From positions 25,126,010 to 25,190,009 of the forward strand of contig NC_092190.1 of assembly GCF_043641665.1 (NCBI RefSeq): 64,000 nucleotides of DNA, given 5' to 3'. Source of the DNA: Enoplosus armatus. Its lineage: Eukaryota; Chordata; Actinopteri; Centrarchiformes; Enoplosidae. The position numbers and the translations under genes were made by a program. A model generated the notes under the pieces. That model had not been told where the DNA came from. It saw nothing but the letters and a program-made list of their open reading frames with translations, and ran no database searches. Shown here piece after piece: positions 1 to 13,200 of the stretch. Within the stretch, counting starts at the first letter, position 1; each line of letters starts with the position of its first letter.

Positions 1-585
1 CCATGCTGAAAAACCTTGATAACAGGTATTGAAAATGTTTCCATTGTACTTTGTTCATTGTTTCTCACAATTCTGTCTTAGTAAGTTTAGGCTTAGTAGC
101 CTTTCCTTGGTGATAAAAAATTATTGGAACCAAACCAGGGACAATGCAAGAACAGTACATTATTGGCATTCTATGCCCCTAGGCCACCAGTATGCTCCAA
201 AGATCTCCACTGTGTAAATTTATATGCTCTATGTTTTTGTCTGTGTTGGTTTCTTAACATCTTGGGACCATGTAGGAAATATACATTATCCCAACACTGT
301 CTGGCAATAAAATATAGTAAATACATACTCTGTGACTTGTTTTATATGATTTGTACACTGAGAATATTCAAACCAAAAACGTCATGTTTTCAAGGCCGCA
401 TATTATAGATCTAGTCTTGTGAATCTTTTTTCAACACATTTCCCCAAAATTCAGCCAGACAGATTTAAAAACATTGAGGTTTCCTCCAGAATTCTGAATA
501 ATGATAATGCTCTGTGGGTTTGTAATAAGTTCATCATGACTGACCCAGTCACAGACCCAGTCGTAGTTTTCAAGGTATTACATAC
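1..585. other. ttn intron 14, left part (cut by window edge)
   Basis: This is AT-rich intron sequence with no exon that continues Z4. The only open frames are short and unsupported on both strands. Confidence 0.7.
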
Positions 586-795
586 CTGTATCCGGTAGTG
601 AGCGGGACGCCACTCTTCTTCCAGATGATGTGTGGTTTGGGGCTTCCTCCGACCTGGCATTCAAACAAGACACTTCCTCCTTCCACCAGCTTCTGGACGG
701 TTGGCTTCTTGATGAAGAAGGGCGCGGCGGCAGCAATATCTGACTCGGCCACACTCACCTGAGACATGGTCTCCTCTTTGGCTTCCTCAGTTACT
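586..795 (-). CDS. ttn: ttn exon 14: linker and first half of Ig Z4
   Basis: This exon is 210 nt, phase 2 to phase 2, with acceptor TATTTCCAG|AGTAAC and donor GATACAG|GTATGT. It reads [19 protein letters not shown], then [19 protein letters not shown] with B-strand Cys (LFECQVGG), then [17 protein letters not shown]. This is Z4 up to the C'-strand. The domain is completed by exons beyond the left edge. Confidence 0.93.
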
Positions 796-3700
796 CTGGA
801 AATAGAAATCTCTTTTCAGGATAACTAGGACAGATCTGCATCGCTAGCTATCTTTAATTATCAACAATTTAAAAACAAAGAACCTTAAGAATCCTTTCTT
901 GAGTTACATTTTGATGAATGTTGACCAAGGAGACTATGTTTATCAACCAAGCACCAACCTCTGGGTCTGACAAGTGAAGCCAACCCGGGAGTGCCTTAAA
1001 CCTGCATTCTTTCTAATGGCCAGCAGGGGGCAACTCCGTTGGCTGCAAAAAGAAGTCTATAAGAAAATTAACCTTCTTCCCACTTGATTTATTACCTCAG
1101 TAAACATTTTCCTAATGATTTTATGGTCTCAATCGCTAGTTTCAAGTCTTCTTCAATACAGCATGATGTTCATTTAGTAAATTATGGTCCCATTTAGAGT
1201 TAAATAGACAATAAAGCAGGGTATGCTTTAGGGTGTGGCTACCTTGTGATTGACATGTTGCTACCACAGCGTTTGGTTGTACTAAAAGACACTCAAAGGA
1301 GTCGACTGATAATTTTTTCTGGTAAGTACATTTACAAGCTAACTTTAGCAACGACTTCGCACTGCGTTGCCAGGAGATGCGTTGCAGTCAGATTGCAGGT
1401 ATAGGTAGGCGTGATCCCCAGCTCCACCCTCTTGTCCAAATATGGTCACTTCTGGCTCCAAACTAACAAGATAGCAAGGGCCAAAATGCCAAACTCGAGG
1501 CTTCAAAACAGGAGTCCACAAACCAATGGGTGATTCCACGGTGGCTACGTTATCCTCTTTTACAGTCTATGTTATCAACCTGCACTATATCGATTTATCT
1601 TGCAAACTTTAAATGTGCTTTGATCAACTCACAGTTTCTCAGCAGTTTCAACATGTTCAGTGACGACAGCTATCTCCTCTCTGCTCTCGATGTCCTCTGA
1701 CACTGGAGGAGAAAGACAGGGTTAGTCTCAAGCAGGAGACAGCATGTGCAGGTTTAGTGAAGGATGAAATATAAACTGAAAAAAGAAGAGGCTCCACTAT
1801 GGAACCCTGAGGGTCTCACTATGTAATTGCATCTTCAGAGGGATGATGCAATCCCATTGATAATATTTTACTGTTTGTACTTACCCTGGACAAGCAGGTA
1901 GCAGGAGGTGCTGACGGTTCCTGCCTCATTTGTGGCGGTGCAGGTGAAGCGTCCGCTGTCTTCAGCGAATGCCTCGCGGATCACCAGCTGGGCAAATCCG
2001 TTCTCGTAGGTAATCTGGAAATCAATGGAGCTCTCAATCTTGTAGTCCTCTCTGAACCACATGATGACGGGTGTGGGCTGACCGCTGATCTGACACTCCA
2101 GGGTCACCGACTCGCCTTCCGTCACATTTGTGTTCTTCAAGCCCTGCAGAGAAAACACAACGCTAAATGTCACTTTCCCAAAGGGGCATGAATACATTTC
2201 ATATGAATATTTTTGAGGAGAACTATGTCACTTACAGACATTAGTGTGGGCGGGACCACACCGCTGCCTGCAGAAGGTACGGCTGCTGCCTCCACCACCT
2301 GTCATATAGTCACAGATTTGTCAGAACACTACATTTGAACAAAAATGAACCTATTTCTAAAATCCACGACATGGACATAACACACATAAGACTAAACTTT
2401 GTACTTGCTGTTCACATTCAACATATGAAGAAAAGATGACAAAGCACAGAAAGATGGAGGGGAGGCTGGATGGGCTGAAGAGGTGAGAATGAGGTTGTCA
2501 ATAGCATTGATGAGCATGTTAAAGTTTTTATTAGAGGGATATTAAATCCTGGGCTTTCACAGAAATCAAGAAAACCGGACTTCTGAAAAACTAAACTAAG
2601 GGTCTAAGAGTGGCTCCTAGTGGTTGCGATTTTCTTTATATCATGCAACATAAAAACACATTCAAACTTTAGAAGTGGGGATAAAAATGTAAAGTTTGGG
2701 GTGATGCTATAATTGAAATCAAAAGGGAGTACGGACATTCTGCTCCTTAGATTTGAAATTTCTTGCATAAAAAAGTGGATATTTCGGCCAGTTGGCGGCA
2801 CTAGATCATAGGGGTCATTAAAAAATATTAGGAATCATCTTCTGAAGACCATGAGTATGCACGGCCAATGTTATGATATTCTGGCCAGTAATTGTTGAGA
2901 TATCTTGCTCCAGACCAAAGTCTTAGACAGACATCAACACTGACTCTTTATTGCTGGTTTGGAATATAGAAACTAATCTAACCTTAATTAACTCATCAGG
3001 TTTTCTTGTCCTGTTCAGATCCAGCTCACTAAACTAGATTACAAACCTGGGCTCCCCAGTCCTCATATATTCTCTCACTGCCCCCTGAGTACACCACCCC
3101 CGTCTGTAACTCAGTTCCAAAATGATATTTCTCAGTGAAGTCTTTGAACGGTGAAGGGATGGGCTCCAGTGTCTCTCTGGCCTCCCCCACTCTACGAGAT
3201 GGACTGGGAGACTTGACGGGCTTGATGATCTTTCTAGCGGTGGCAGAGGATGAGGACAACTCTTTCTGCAGAGTGGCGATAGCAGAGCCGGCGATGGAAA
3301 CCTGACCGACCCAAAGAGGAGGAACAGCCACACCATCATCAATAAAATATCTCGGTTTGTTTTAAAAGTTAAACCACAGCACAGGGATGATCTATGGAAT
3401 GTTAGTTTTATTAAATCTAAAACAGGGTAAAATGAAGAGAATTTTAAATAAAGTTGGATTAAGGGTTCTGGAGTGTGTTTGATTGATTACGGGGGTGAAG
3501 AAAAACAGGGTTAAAGGTGGATTCATTTTGTTATTTTATAGACATTATTTTAGGACTCTCTACACTACGGTTCACAAAAGTGTGCATTTCAGGCAAGCAG
3601 TAATAACCAAATGACCGTTCGCTAAACCCCTCTCCTCGAACAGCGACTGTCCAACCATAGCTTAGGAACACTAACTAGTCACAGCAGGAGTGTCAGTGTT

Positions 3701-6700
3701 TGCATTTCTTCACGTGTTGAAGTGGTGTACATGGAGCTGTAGTAAGGGAGGTACTCTGGAATAAGCTGCTAATGTTAGCTTGCCTAGCTAACTAGCATAT
3801 TACCTACAGTATTAACCTGGCGCTACTCCCAAGGCCAAGAGTTAGCATATCATTATCTAACTGCATTATTTTGTGGGGTTACAGGTTACATTAAAGGAGC
3901 AATATGAATTGGCCACCTGTCGAATTCAGAATCCAAACAAATGGGGGCAGCATATCACCAGAGTAACCGCTAACTGCTGCTAACTGTAGCTGCCGTTAGC
4001 TAGTTACCTCAGGTAGCTGTGCAGCTAGTGGTCCTATTGCTAGCTGACTCTGCCCGGTCTGGGAGCTTGGAGCACCCGGGGGAGTGTTAGTGTTTACTCC
4101 GCTTGCATAGAGCTTTGGACTGCCGGGACGAGGAGGTTTTTAGGCCAGGGGCGGGGGGACCTGCCGGGGAATGCTGGCAAGGAGCGACAGTGGAATAGGC
4201 ACCAGAACTGGAGCCGGGCGAGCAGGCTCCACCTCCCAAAGCCTGTGCAGGGGTTATGGCGGGCCTGGAATCATGCACGTAGCCAGTGTGTATTCTTAAG
4301 ACCCTTTTTACAGGGTTCTTGAATGGGTCGCTTGAAAACATTTAAAATGTATCTAGAGATGGAGTTTTTAACCAACTCAGGAGTTAGCGTTAGCTAATTG
4401 GCTAGCTAGATAAAGGTGATTAAATCTGCCATTTACAGTAGTCATTTCAACAGGAACTGTGGGGGGGGGCTTAGCGAAGATTCAATTATTGGTTGGATTA
4501 TTGAAGTATGGTATTACATTATTTCAGCATTTGTGTTATTTCTCGGTCCACGTGTTTTGTTTACTTAAGTTTCATTCTTTCTCTGCAGGTTATTAAATAC
4601 TGCTTGCCTGATGTTGTCTCTCTTACCTCAGAGCTAGGTTCATGTTTTGGGACAGAAACTTTAGAAACAGTGAAATGTGGAACTGGGGACGCGGCGAGAC
4701 CAGTGTCCACATGGGAGGAGATTTCTGTCGCTCTCTGAATCTGGAGTAACCAACAGAGTTCACAGGAGCGTTACAACCTCAGGAAGACTCTTAGAGCTAT
4801 ATATATATATCTAAATGTAAATGTCTTGAATAATACTATATTTCTAAGTACTTCAAATAATGACATAATATCAAGATATTTGTCCTTTTAGATTTATCTT
4901 TAATTATCTTAAAGCACTGGCAAATAATTTTGCTCAATTTCAGAAATTGTTAATTAAATTTTCTTTTCACGCCAAAAAAATTACAATTATTTTAAGTGAG
5001 TCTGTTATCATCGAGGACGCCGTCATTGGCGTCATTGTCTTCTCTTCGAGGACTCTTGGAAGTCGATATTTGAGAGTCTGTTATTGTCTCTAAAAAGTTT
5101 TTATATTATATCACAACTGTGAACAGGTTTTGTATTGTTAATTTCATATTAACAATACAAAACCTGTGCATGCTCTTTTTCCATTTAACAAGTTATCAAG
5201 GAGGGACAGTAAACGCAACAATAAAAACTTCTTTTGATAAGCATAACCAATACTGGAATTGGGACTGCTGTTACAGAAATCTTGTTAAATCTCAATTTTT
5301 TTTGTGAAACCTGAAAAACTGTTTGCCAGTGCAACAGAAAAGATTCTTTTCTACAAAAGGGCCTTTAAACCGAGTCTGAGTCTGATCATTTGCTAAAATC
5401 CCTTGGTAATTTTGTTGTTGTGCTCTGGAGGCCTAGCTAACCTGAGGCAGTGGCAGGGTTGGTTCAGGTGTAAACTCCTGAGCAGTGGTAAGCATTTGGC
5501 CAGCCTGCACTCTTGTTGTCCAGCCAGCTCGATATTGTTGATCGGCAGCCATGATGATGGCCTGCTGCCTTAATGCTGCCTCTACAGCCTCCTCCTCTTC
5601 AGCTCGACTGCCCTCGACATGCACAGGCTGACGGACCCGAGCGAGGTCAACGGCGGCCATCACTGTGGCCACCGCCCCAGCTCTTTTCTCTCCCTCAGCC
5701 TGGAGACACAACCAGCAGCACATAGATCTCAGGACGCCCATGGCTAGACAGTGGTACAGAGACAGGCAGGTATATCCTGGTTTCATGTTAGAAATTATTT
5801 CCCTCAAATTAAATATTTTTTCAAATGCATTAAATTTGTCCTTGACCGCTCTGGCAAGGGACTGTTTGGATTAAAAGAGTAGTTCAACATTTTTGGAAAA
5901 AGTCTTATCTGCATACTTGCTTGTGTCCTCTGGGGGGTGATGACTTTGTACCTGGTACTTGATAGCTTTAGCCTCACTCTGTTAGCATGATATCATGTAT
6001 GTAGCTATCAAGTGCGTATTTAAGACCCTTTACAGGGTTTTCATTTTCAAACAAGTCAGCGAGAAACTTTAAAAATGTAGCTTTTCACAAGTGTGCACAA
6101 GGGCATGAATTACTAATTTGATGAAACATGTCATACAAGCACCTTCCTGCCTCTGTAAAAACACCAAAACTTTTCACAAATCACCAATGAATGAGTATGT
6201 GTACATGTACACTAGTATCCCTGTTACAGTCAAGTTTTGGAGAATCCGGTTTACATGTTTGCGTGTGTAAACATGTAAACATGTTATGATAATAGAATAT
6301 TTAATTTGGGTATGGAAACTTCATGGACAGGATACTAGTGTGCATGTAAATTTAATCACGCAAACATTAGGCTTATCTGATGAAGACAACACACACTCAT
6401 CTGTTTGACATGCAAGAAATACGACACTGAAACCAGCGGAAATTCAAGAAAGAGCAACATGAAGAGAAGTTCTGAAAGTGCTGAAGTGAATAAAAATGAA
6501 ATGGCAACCACAACCACGTGGTGACAAAACTCAACGCAGAGGTGGTGAAAGTGCTCAAAAAAGATGATGGAGCTACCTGCTCTTCCGGCTGCTGGAAGGC
6601 CGGGCGGACATCTTGTTGTGGATCATGGTAACACCACTCTTCCTGATGAACAGCTGAAGGAATCTGTTCATCAGACAAATCGGGAAATATGAACGTTTCT

Positions 6701-9700
6701 AAAGTTGAATGGAGGTGGAGGTGCTCTTGGTTTGAAACAGGTGACAGGTCTTTGTGGTTAAAGACAGAGGAGACGTCTTGAGACGCTTGCTCTTCTTCAA
6801 CTGAGGTCAACGTGTTTCGGTCGTCAAAAGTTTCACAAACACCCTCCTGGCTCGTGTTGAACTTATCACCGTATGAGTGCATATCCCAATGATGAAGGCT
6901 ATGGTCACATGTCATTTCCTCTTGGCTCAGACCTTTGTCCCATTCCTCAGCATTCTGGGTAAAACTTGTGTCATCTGGCATTCCAGATGATTCTGACTCC
7001 ATTTCAACAGTTTGAGGCTAATAACCAAATCACAATGATTTACTTTGGCATTCATACTTCTGCTAAGTGTCAAAAAAGTGAGACTTCCACAAGAGGAGGA
7101 AAAAATGGCACAAACCAAGAATGTCAAAGTGGTTGACACAAAACTGATGGGCAAAAACATCCATATTGAAATGAGAAGGATGGAAGAAATGGGAGAGACT
7201 GAACTGGAGGGTTGTAGGATGGAGTTTTCTGGCTGAATTGAAAGTGAGATTTGTTGTCTTTCAACCCAAACTTTACTAACCCGAGTCTTTTTTCAAATAC
7301 ATCATTTAATAAAACTGTGAAACACAAATTGTAAAAATTTTACTTTGAAATGTTATATATGAGTATATGAGCACCCCAGGCAGACTTTACAGTCTCTAAT
7401 GGTTCCTGGTGGGTCTGATTTCATGGAGATAACAGCATGGATTCATCTATACGGATGTTTTACACTCCTACCTAATCCTTCTTTCCTGTTTGATACAATT
7501 CTGGAGGATGTTTTTTCTCTTTTAACCTTTTGATTAAAAATCTTTATTCTATACATATATACATACACATAATATATAATGGACTGGGACTGTGGTTGAA
7601 AATGTTCAGATACGTTCATTTGTATAAAAAAATATAATGTCAATGTTCATAATTACTGCAAACAATAAAAAAACTGAATGTAAAAACAAGATCTGGGTTG
7701 AAAAACAGTGAAAGTGTTTTAAGAGAGAATCCAGACATAGTTACCGCGGCAACATTGCTGATTTCATCATCTTCATCATGCTGCCTTTGAATGTTTGTTA
7801 GTCACATTTCAAACAGTGAGATGGGACATTGAGTTTTTTTCTTTTTGTTTAAGACCCTCAGAGAGTTATTTAGACAAGATATTAAACATATAAAAGAACG
7901 AAACACAAAGATGTCATTATGTTGGATCACTCACAAATTTGGATGCAGGCAACATAAAAGTTCAACATTCACACTCGGGAGCAATTGTTCAACAAAAAGG
8001 TGGACGGTTTAAAGGACAGCAAGTCTCTCTACTGTATTTGTAGAAATAAGTTTACCATTCATTTCAACACAGTCAGCGTTTTCCTGGATGCAGCATCTAG
8101 TGGTGACTAGAGGAACTGCAACTTAACCCTTTACTTTTCAAAGTGGATTGATGGACGTTTAGTCATGATGGACATCAGAGATAACAATATCCTCGGAAAG
8201 AGTCACTCTGAATCTAAAAATATGTATTTCATGTTATGACTCAGAAGTGCAATCTTCCACCGGTGCTCATTTAAAGCGCATAAATCCTAAAATGTTTGGG
8301 GCAACATAGAAAAATTAGGGATCTATGGGTGTATCTGATCGAACGCCGTCCATCTTCCAGTTTTCTCAAATTGCTCCCTGGAAGTCTTTACCACCAGATG
8401 GAGGTATGGACCCCCCCCACCCCAAGTGGGCCCTTCCTCACCTCTTTGACCCCAGTGACCTGCTGCTCCCAACGCTGCTCCTGGCCCAGCTGGGTGACGG
8501 TGCTGCTGGTCATACTGGTCATGCTGGTGAAGCTGGCCTCTGCCACATAGTCTCCTTGCTTCCAGGGTGGCAGGACGTCGGCACCAGTAGCCGCCTGCTT
8601 GCGAGCACTGATGGGGGACTTGACCGGCCTGATGGGGGAGACTGAGAGTCTTGAAGTAGGAGAGGCTGGCCTGGAGACGGGGGAGGGAGGTCATATTACA
8701 GGCCTGTAGAGGGCCAACCTCCGATTACATCATCACCCCGCTCACTGATCTCAAATCTCTTTACTACAAATCTCTGCAACCTTCAGCACAAATACATCCA
8801 CTAAAACTTTTACTGTAAATTCTCAAATAATATCTGGTGTTAAAAATGTTCAAATTATGCATGAACAACTAAAGGCTCCACCCACCTGACAGGTGTGGGC
8901 GTGGGCGCCTTCACGTGTCTGACAGGTGACGGCGACTGTTGGCGTCCTCCGGTCACCTTGGCGACCAGTGAGGACTGAGTTGGGGACTTGGACATGGGCT
9001 TAGGAGGAACTCTGGGTGGAGTCTTGTGAGCCAGCTGCTGAGTCAGCTCAGCGCCCTCCACCTGCATCTCCATCATGGAGGTGGCCTGGAAACTGGCCTC
9101 CATCCTCTGAAGATGGATCACAGGGAGAGAGCAGATAACGAGACATTTTGATAAAATGGTATACATCAGATTAAAATGAAATGATATGAAATGAGACAAG
9201 GTGAGAGGACATGAGGTGAGATTAAACTACATAAAGTTGGATGAGATGAGGTCACATTAGATTACAGATGAAATGAGATGATTAAATTCAATTAGATTAG
9301 AATGATATAAAGTGATGGGAGAGGCCATGTGATGAGATGAAATATGATGGGATTCATTTGAATTAGATTAAATTAAAACACATTAAATGAGATGAGATTG
9401 AAAAACTTATGGTCAGGTAAGAAATGAGGATAAGATGAGATGAAATAAAATCAATTATAAAGTGGGATGGTGTTGGATTAGGTTGGATGACAGGAGATTT
9501 AATTAGAAGAAATTAAATAAGAAAAGAAGATGATGATGATGATGATCAAATTAGCATCATTGAGAGAGATGAGATACATACATTGAATAAGATGACACGA
9601 GATAAGACCAACAATTACATGTAAATGAAATGAGAAGAAATCATGAACAACTAAAGGTGATTTGAACTTCATTATATCAGATTGGATAAAATTAGATATG

Positions 9701-10031
9701 AGGAGATTAAATTAGATAAGATAAATATAATTGAGATGAATTATGAATGGAGTTCCATTAAATGACATAAAGGGGGAAAGGAGGTTAAAATGCTACATTA
9801 CAGATAATATCAAATCAAATGAGACAACATTAAATTAGAAATGACACAAAATGAGATGAGATGAACTGAATGGCAATAAATCACAACTGTGAGTGAAATT
9901 AGATGAAATCGTGTTCGACAGCTGAGTGTTTCTGGAGTTTTTCTTACCTTTTCCACTCTGGTCTGACGGGTCTGTGAAATCTGAGAGGTTGAAATCACTG
10001 TTTTTGTTTTCTTTGCTGGAACGGCTTCTTC

Positions 10032-10095
<64 letters not shown>

Positions 10096-10233
10096 AGTTT
10101 AGTGGGTGATATGGACTAAACTGATTTTGAAATAATTATTACTGCATTATCTCAGTATCACTGTGTCATATGTTCACTGAAGTATCCAAAACACTCAGTT
10201 TAGTCAACCACTATAATTAAGTGTCCTATTTGT

Positions 10234-10278
<45 letters not shown>

Positions 10279-13200
10279 TAAAGGTACAGAAAGATTCCTC
10301 ACAAGCAAAAATCATTTTCAGAAAGAAACAAATTGCCAGAAAAACTTAGAAATTGACCATCACCAAAAAAAATTGGATTTGGATTTGTTCTCTCTCTCTT
10401 TTGACGGCTATGCCAGCTGTTTCCTCCTGATTCCTGTATGCTAAGCGAGGCTAAACAGTACATAAAAAGGTTTCTGTTTCTCATTGTTTTCCATATCTGG
10501 CATTTTTTGCTCTTTGGTGGAAATACACCCAGAAAAGAAAACCTAAACTTTTACATGTAGTTCAGCAACGACCACCACCACCAGGAGGTTTAGTGGAAAC
10601 ACACCGTAGATTTTGGGACAAAGCTAAGCTAACACTTCCCCCCAGCTTCCAGTCTTTGTGCTACGCTAGGCTAATGTCCTGGACCTTTCTCTGTACTAGA
10701 AACTGGAAGAGAAAAGAGACATCAGACTCTGGGGCAGATAGCTACAAACATCACACTGTTACTTCTTAACACTGTTAAAAATGGTAGACAGTTTAAAGGT
10801 CCTGACCCTGAACCAGCAGCTCAGCGGTGGAGGTGGCCCGTCCGCTGCTGTTGGCTGCGGTGACAGAATATGTCCCAGAATCCTCTGGGAAGGCCTCAGC
10901 GATCAGCAGACTGTACAGGTCTCCCTCCTGGAGGATCCTGAAGTCAGCTGAGCTCTGGATCTCGGCTCCCTCTCTGTAGAACTTCACCACAGGTGTTGGG
11001 ATTCCTGTGACTCGGACGTCCAGCCTCACCTGGCTGCCCTGTCTCACTGTGGAGCTCTGAAGTCTCTGAAGGAAGCTGGGAGGTGCTGTCTCCACTGGAG
11101 GGGAAGATTATTGACAGAAGCCGGCTTCATTACTGCATTACCAGTACTCACATACTGTAATACTACTTTTTATGAATGTGTACTCTGAAAGGCCTACATT
11201 GACTGAAATAAAGAACATTTTCAACTGTATTCAAACTGTATCTTGACACCAGATCTCAACATGAGGTAATAATCATCACCTGAAGGTCCTGATTATTTCT
11301 GTTGACGTTTGGATTTTGACTGCTGTTGAAAATGCAATTGATGTGTATTGTTCTTATTAATAAAAAAAATGACTGAGTGAATGAGTGGCACCTATTCGCA
11401 AACAAATTTACACTTGATAGAATTAGTTCAGTTAAGGGGCCACGTCATGTCTTGCTCATGACAGCTGAACTCTATCTTGGTGTTTAAGTTGTAACAAATG
11501 ACAACCAGACTAAGTATCTACAGCCATGGTGCTCTTTGAGGCTGTACTTAGACACAGCAAACTGAACGAAATTCATGATCTTATAAATTGTCTTGAGGAC
11601 GTCAAAACCTGGATGGCAAAAAACTTTCTCCAGCTTACTGAGCGTGAGATACAGGGTCTTATTATTAGTCCCAAAGATTTCACTTGTGGTGGAGCCATTT
11701 TTCTTGGGTCTCTGTCGTCAAATCTCCACACACATGCCAGAAACAAGGGGTTTTGTGTTAAAGTCTACCTGTGGTCTCGCCTGTAACGAGGTACACTTTG
11801 TGTTAAAGTCTACCTGTGGTCTCGCCTGTAACGAGGTACACTTTGTGTTAAAGTCTACCTGTGGTCTCACCTGTAACGAGGTACACTTTGTGTTAAAGTC
11901 TACCTGTGGTCTCACCTGTAACGAGGTACACTTTGTGTTAAAGTCTACCTGTGGTCTCGCCTGTAACGAGGTACACTTTGTGTTAAAGTCTACCTGTGGT
12001 CTCACCTGTAACGAGGTACACTTTGTGTTAAAGTCTACCTGTGGTCTCACCTGTAACGAGGGGTTTTGTGTTAAAGTCTACCTGTGGTCTCGCCTGTAAC
12101 GAGGTACACTTTGTGTTAAAGTCTACCTGTGGTCTCGCCTGTAACGAGGTACACTTTGTGTTAAAGTCTACCTGTGGTCTCGCCTGTAACGAGGTACACT
12201 TTGTGTTAAAGTCTACCTGTGGTCTCGCCTGTAACGAGGTACACTTTGTGTTAAAGTCTACCTGTGGTCTCGCCTGTAACGAGGTACACTTTGTGTTAAA
12301 GTCTACCTGTGGTCTCACCTGTAACGAGGTACACTTTGTGTTAAAGTCTGCCTGTGGTCTCACCTGTAACGAGGTACACTTTGTGTTAAAGTCTGCCAGT
12401 GGTCTCACCTGTAACGAGGGGTTTTGTGTTAAAGTCTACCTGTGGTCTCGCCTGTAACGAGGTACACTTTGTGTTAAAGTCTACCTGTGGTCTCGCCTGT
12501 AACGAGGTACACTTTGTGTTAAAGTCTACCTGTGGTCTCGCCTGTAACGAGGTACACTTTGTGTTAAAGTCTGCCAGTGGTCTCACCTGTAACGAGGGGT
12601 TTTGTGTTAAAGTCTACCTGTGGTCTCACCTGTAACGAGGAGTTCAGCGGTGCTCGTGGCTTGTCCAGCGCCGTTGGTGGCTCTGACAGAAAATCTTCCA
12701 CTGTGTGCGGCGGTCACAGCGGGGATCCTCAGAACAGCGCGGCCGTCGCTGAACGAGATCTGAATGCCGGGCAGAGCCGCGGCGGAAAGAACCTGGCCAT
12801 CGCGGAACCAGCTCACCTCAGGAACTGGAGAACCTGCAGAGGAGAGAAGAACCAGATCGATCCACTGTCAGAGAACCCAAAGAACAACAAACACCAGACA
12901 TCCAGAACACTTGGCTCACAGGTGAACTGATGATAAACTGATTGACTGCTTTCAGTTCATTTTTATTCAATTCACAGACTTCAAACTACAATACAAAATA
13001 AATAACTTTAATCTCAGGTCAGAGTTTGAATGTTAGAATTAAAAATGTGTCATTTAAGTAAAAAAATGTAAAGACAAAGAGTAAAACTTAGAATATAAAA
13101 TAACACACAAAATAAAAGAAATGTCATCTTGACGTATGTGACATTAAAGTCAAACAACACAACATCTGAAGTTGTTGAAAAGTTTAAGACATTTCAGATA

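Noticed and set aside
4087..4341. Pro/Ser-rich minus frame in titin intron 9 as a possible Z-disc exon
   Set aside because: No similarity to titin; the flanking AAGACCC-ACAGGGTT sequence recurs near 6.02 kb, indicating repeat origin, and no phase-compatible splice pair stood out.
8323..8694. 123-codon minus frame over exon 7
   Set aside because: Wrong frame; the phase-2 frame carries the titin SP and WKQ motifs.
11593..12457. Long open frames on both strands over the 45-bp array ([19 protein letters not shown] repeats)
   Set aside because: They are a by-product of a 45-bp period; the array overlaps the end of titin exon 3 and its intron, and units have no coding context.
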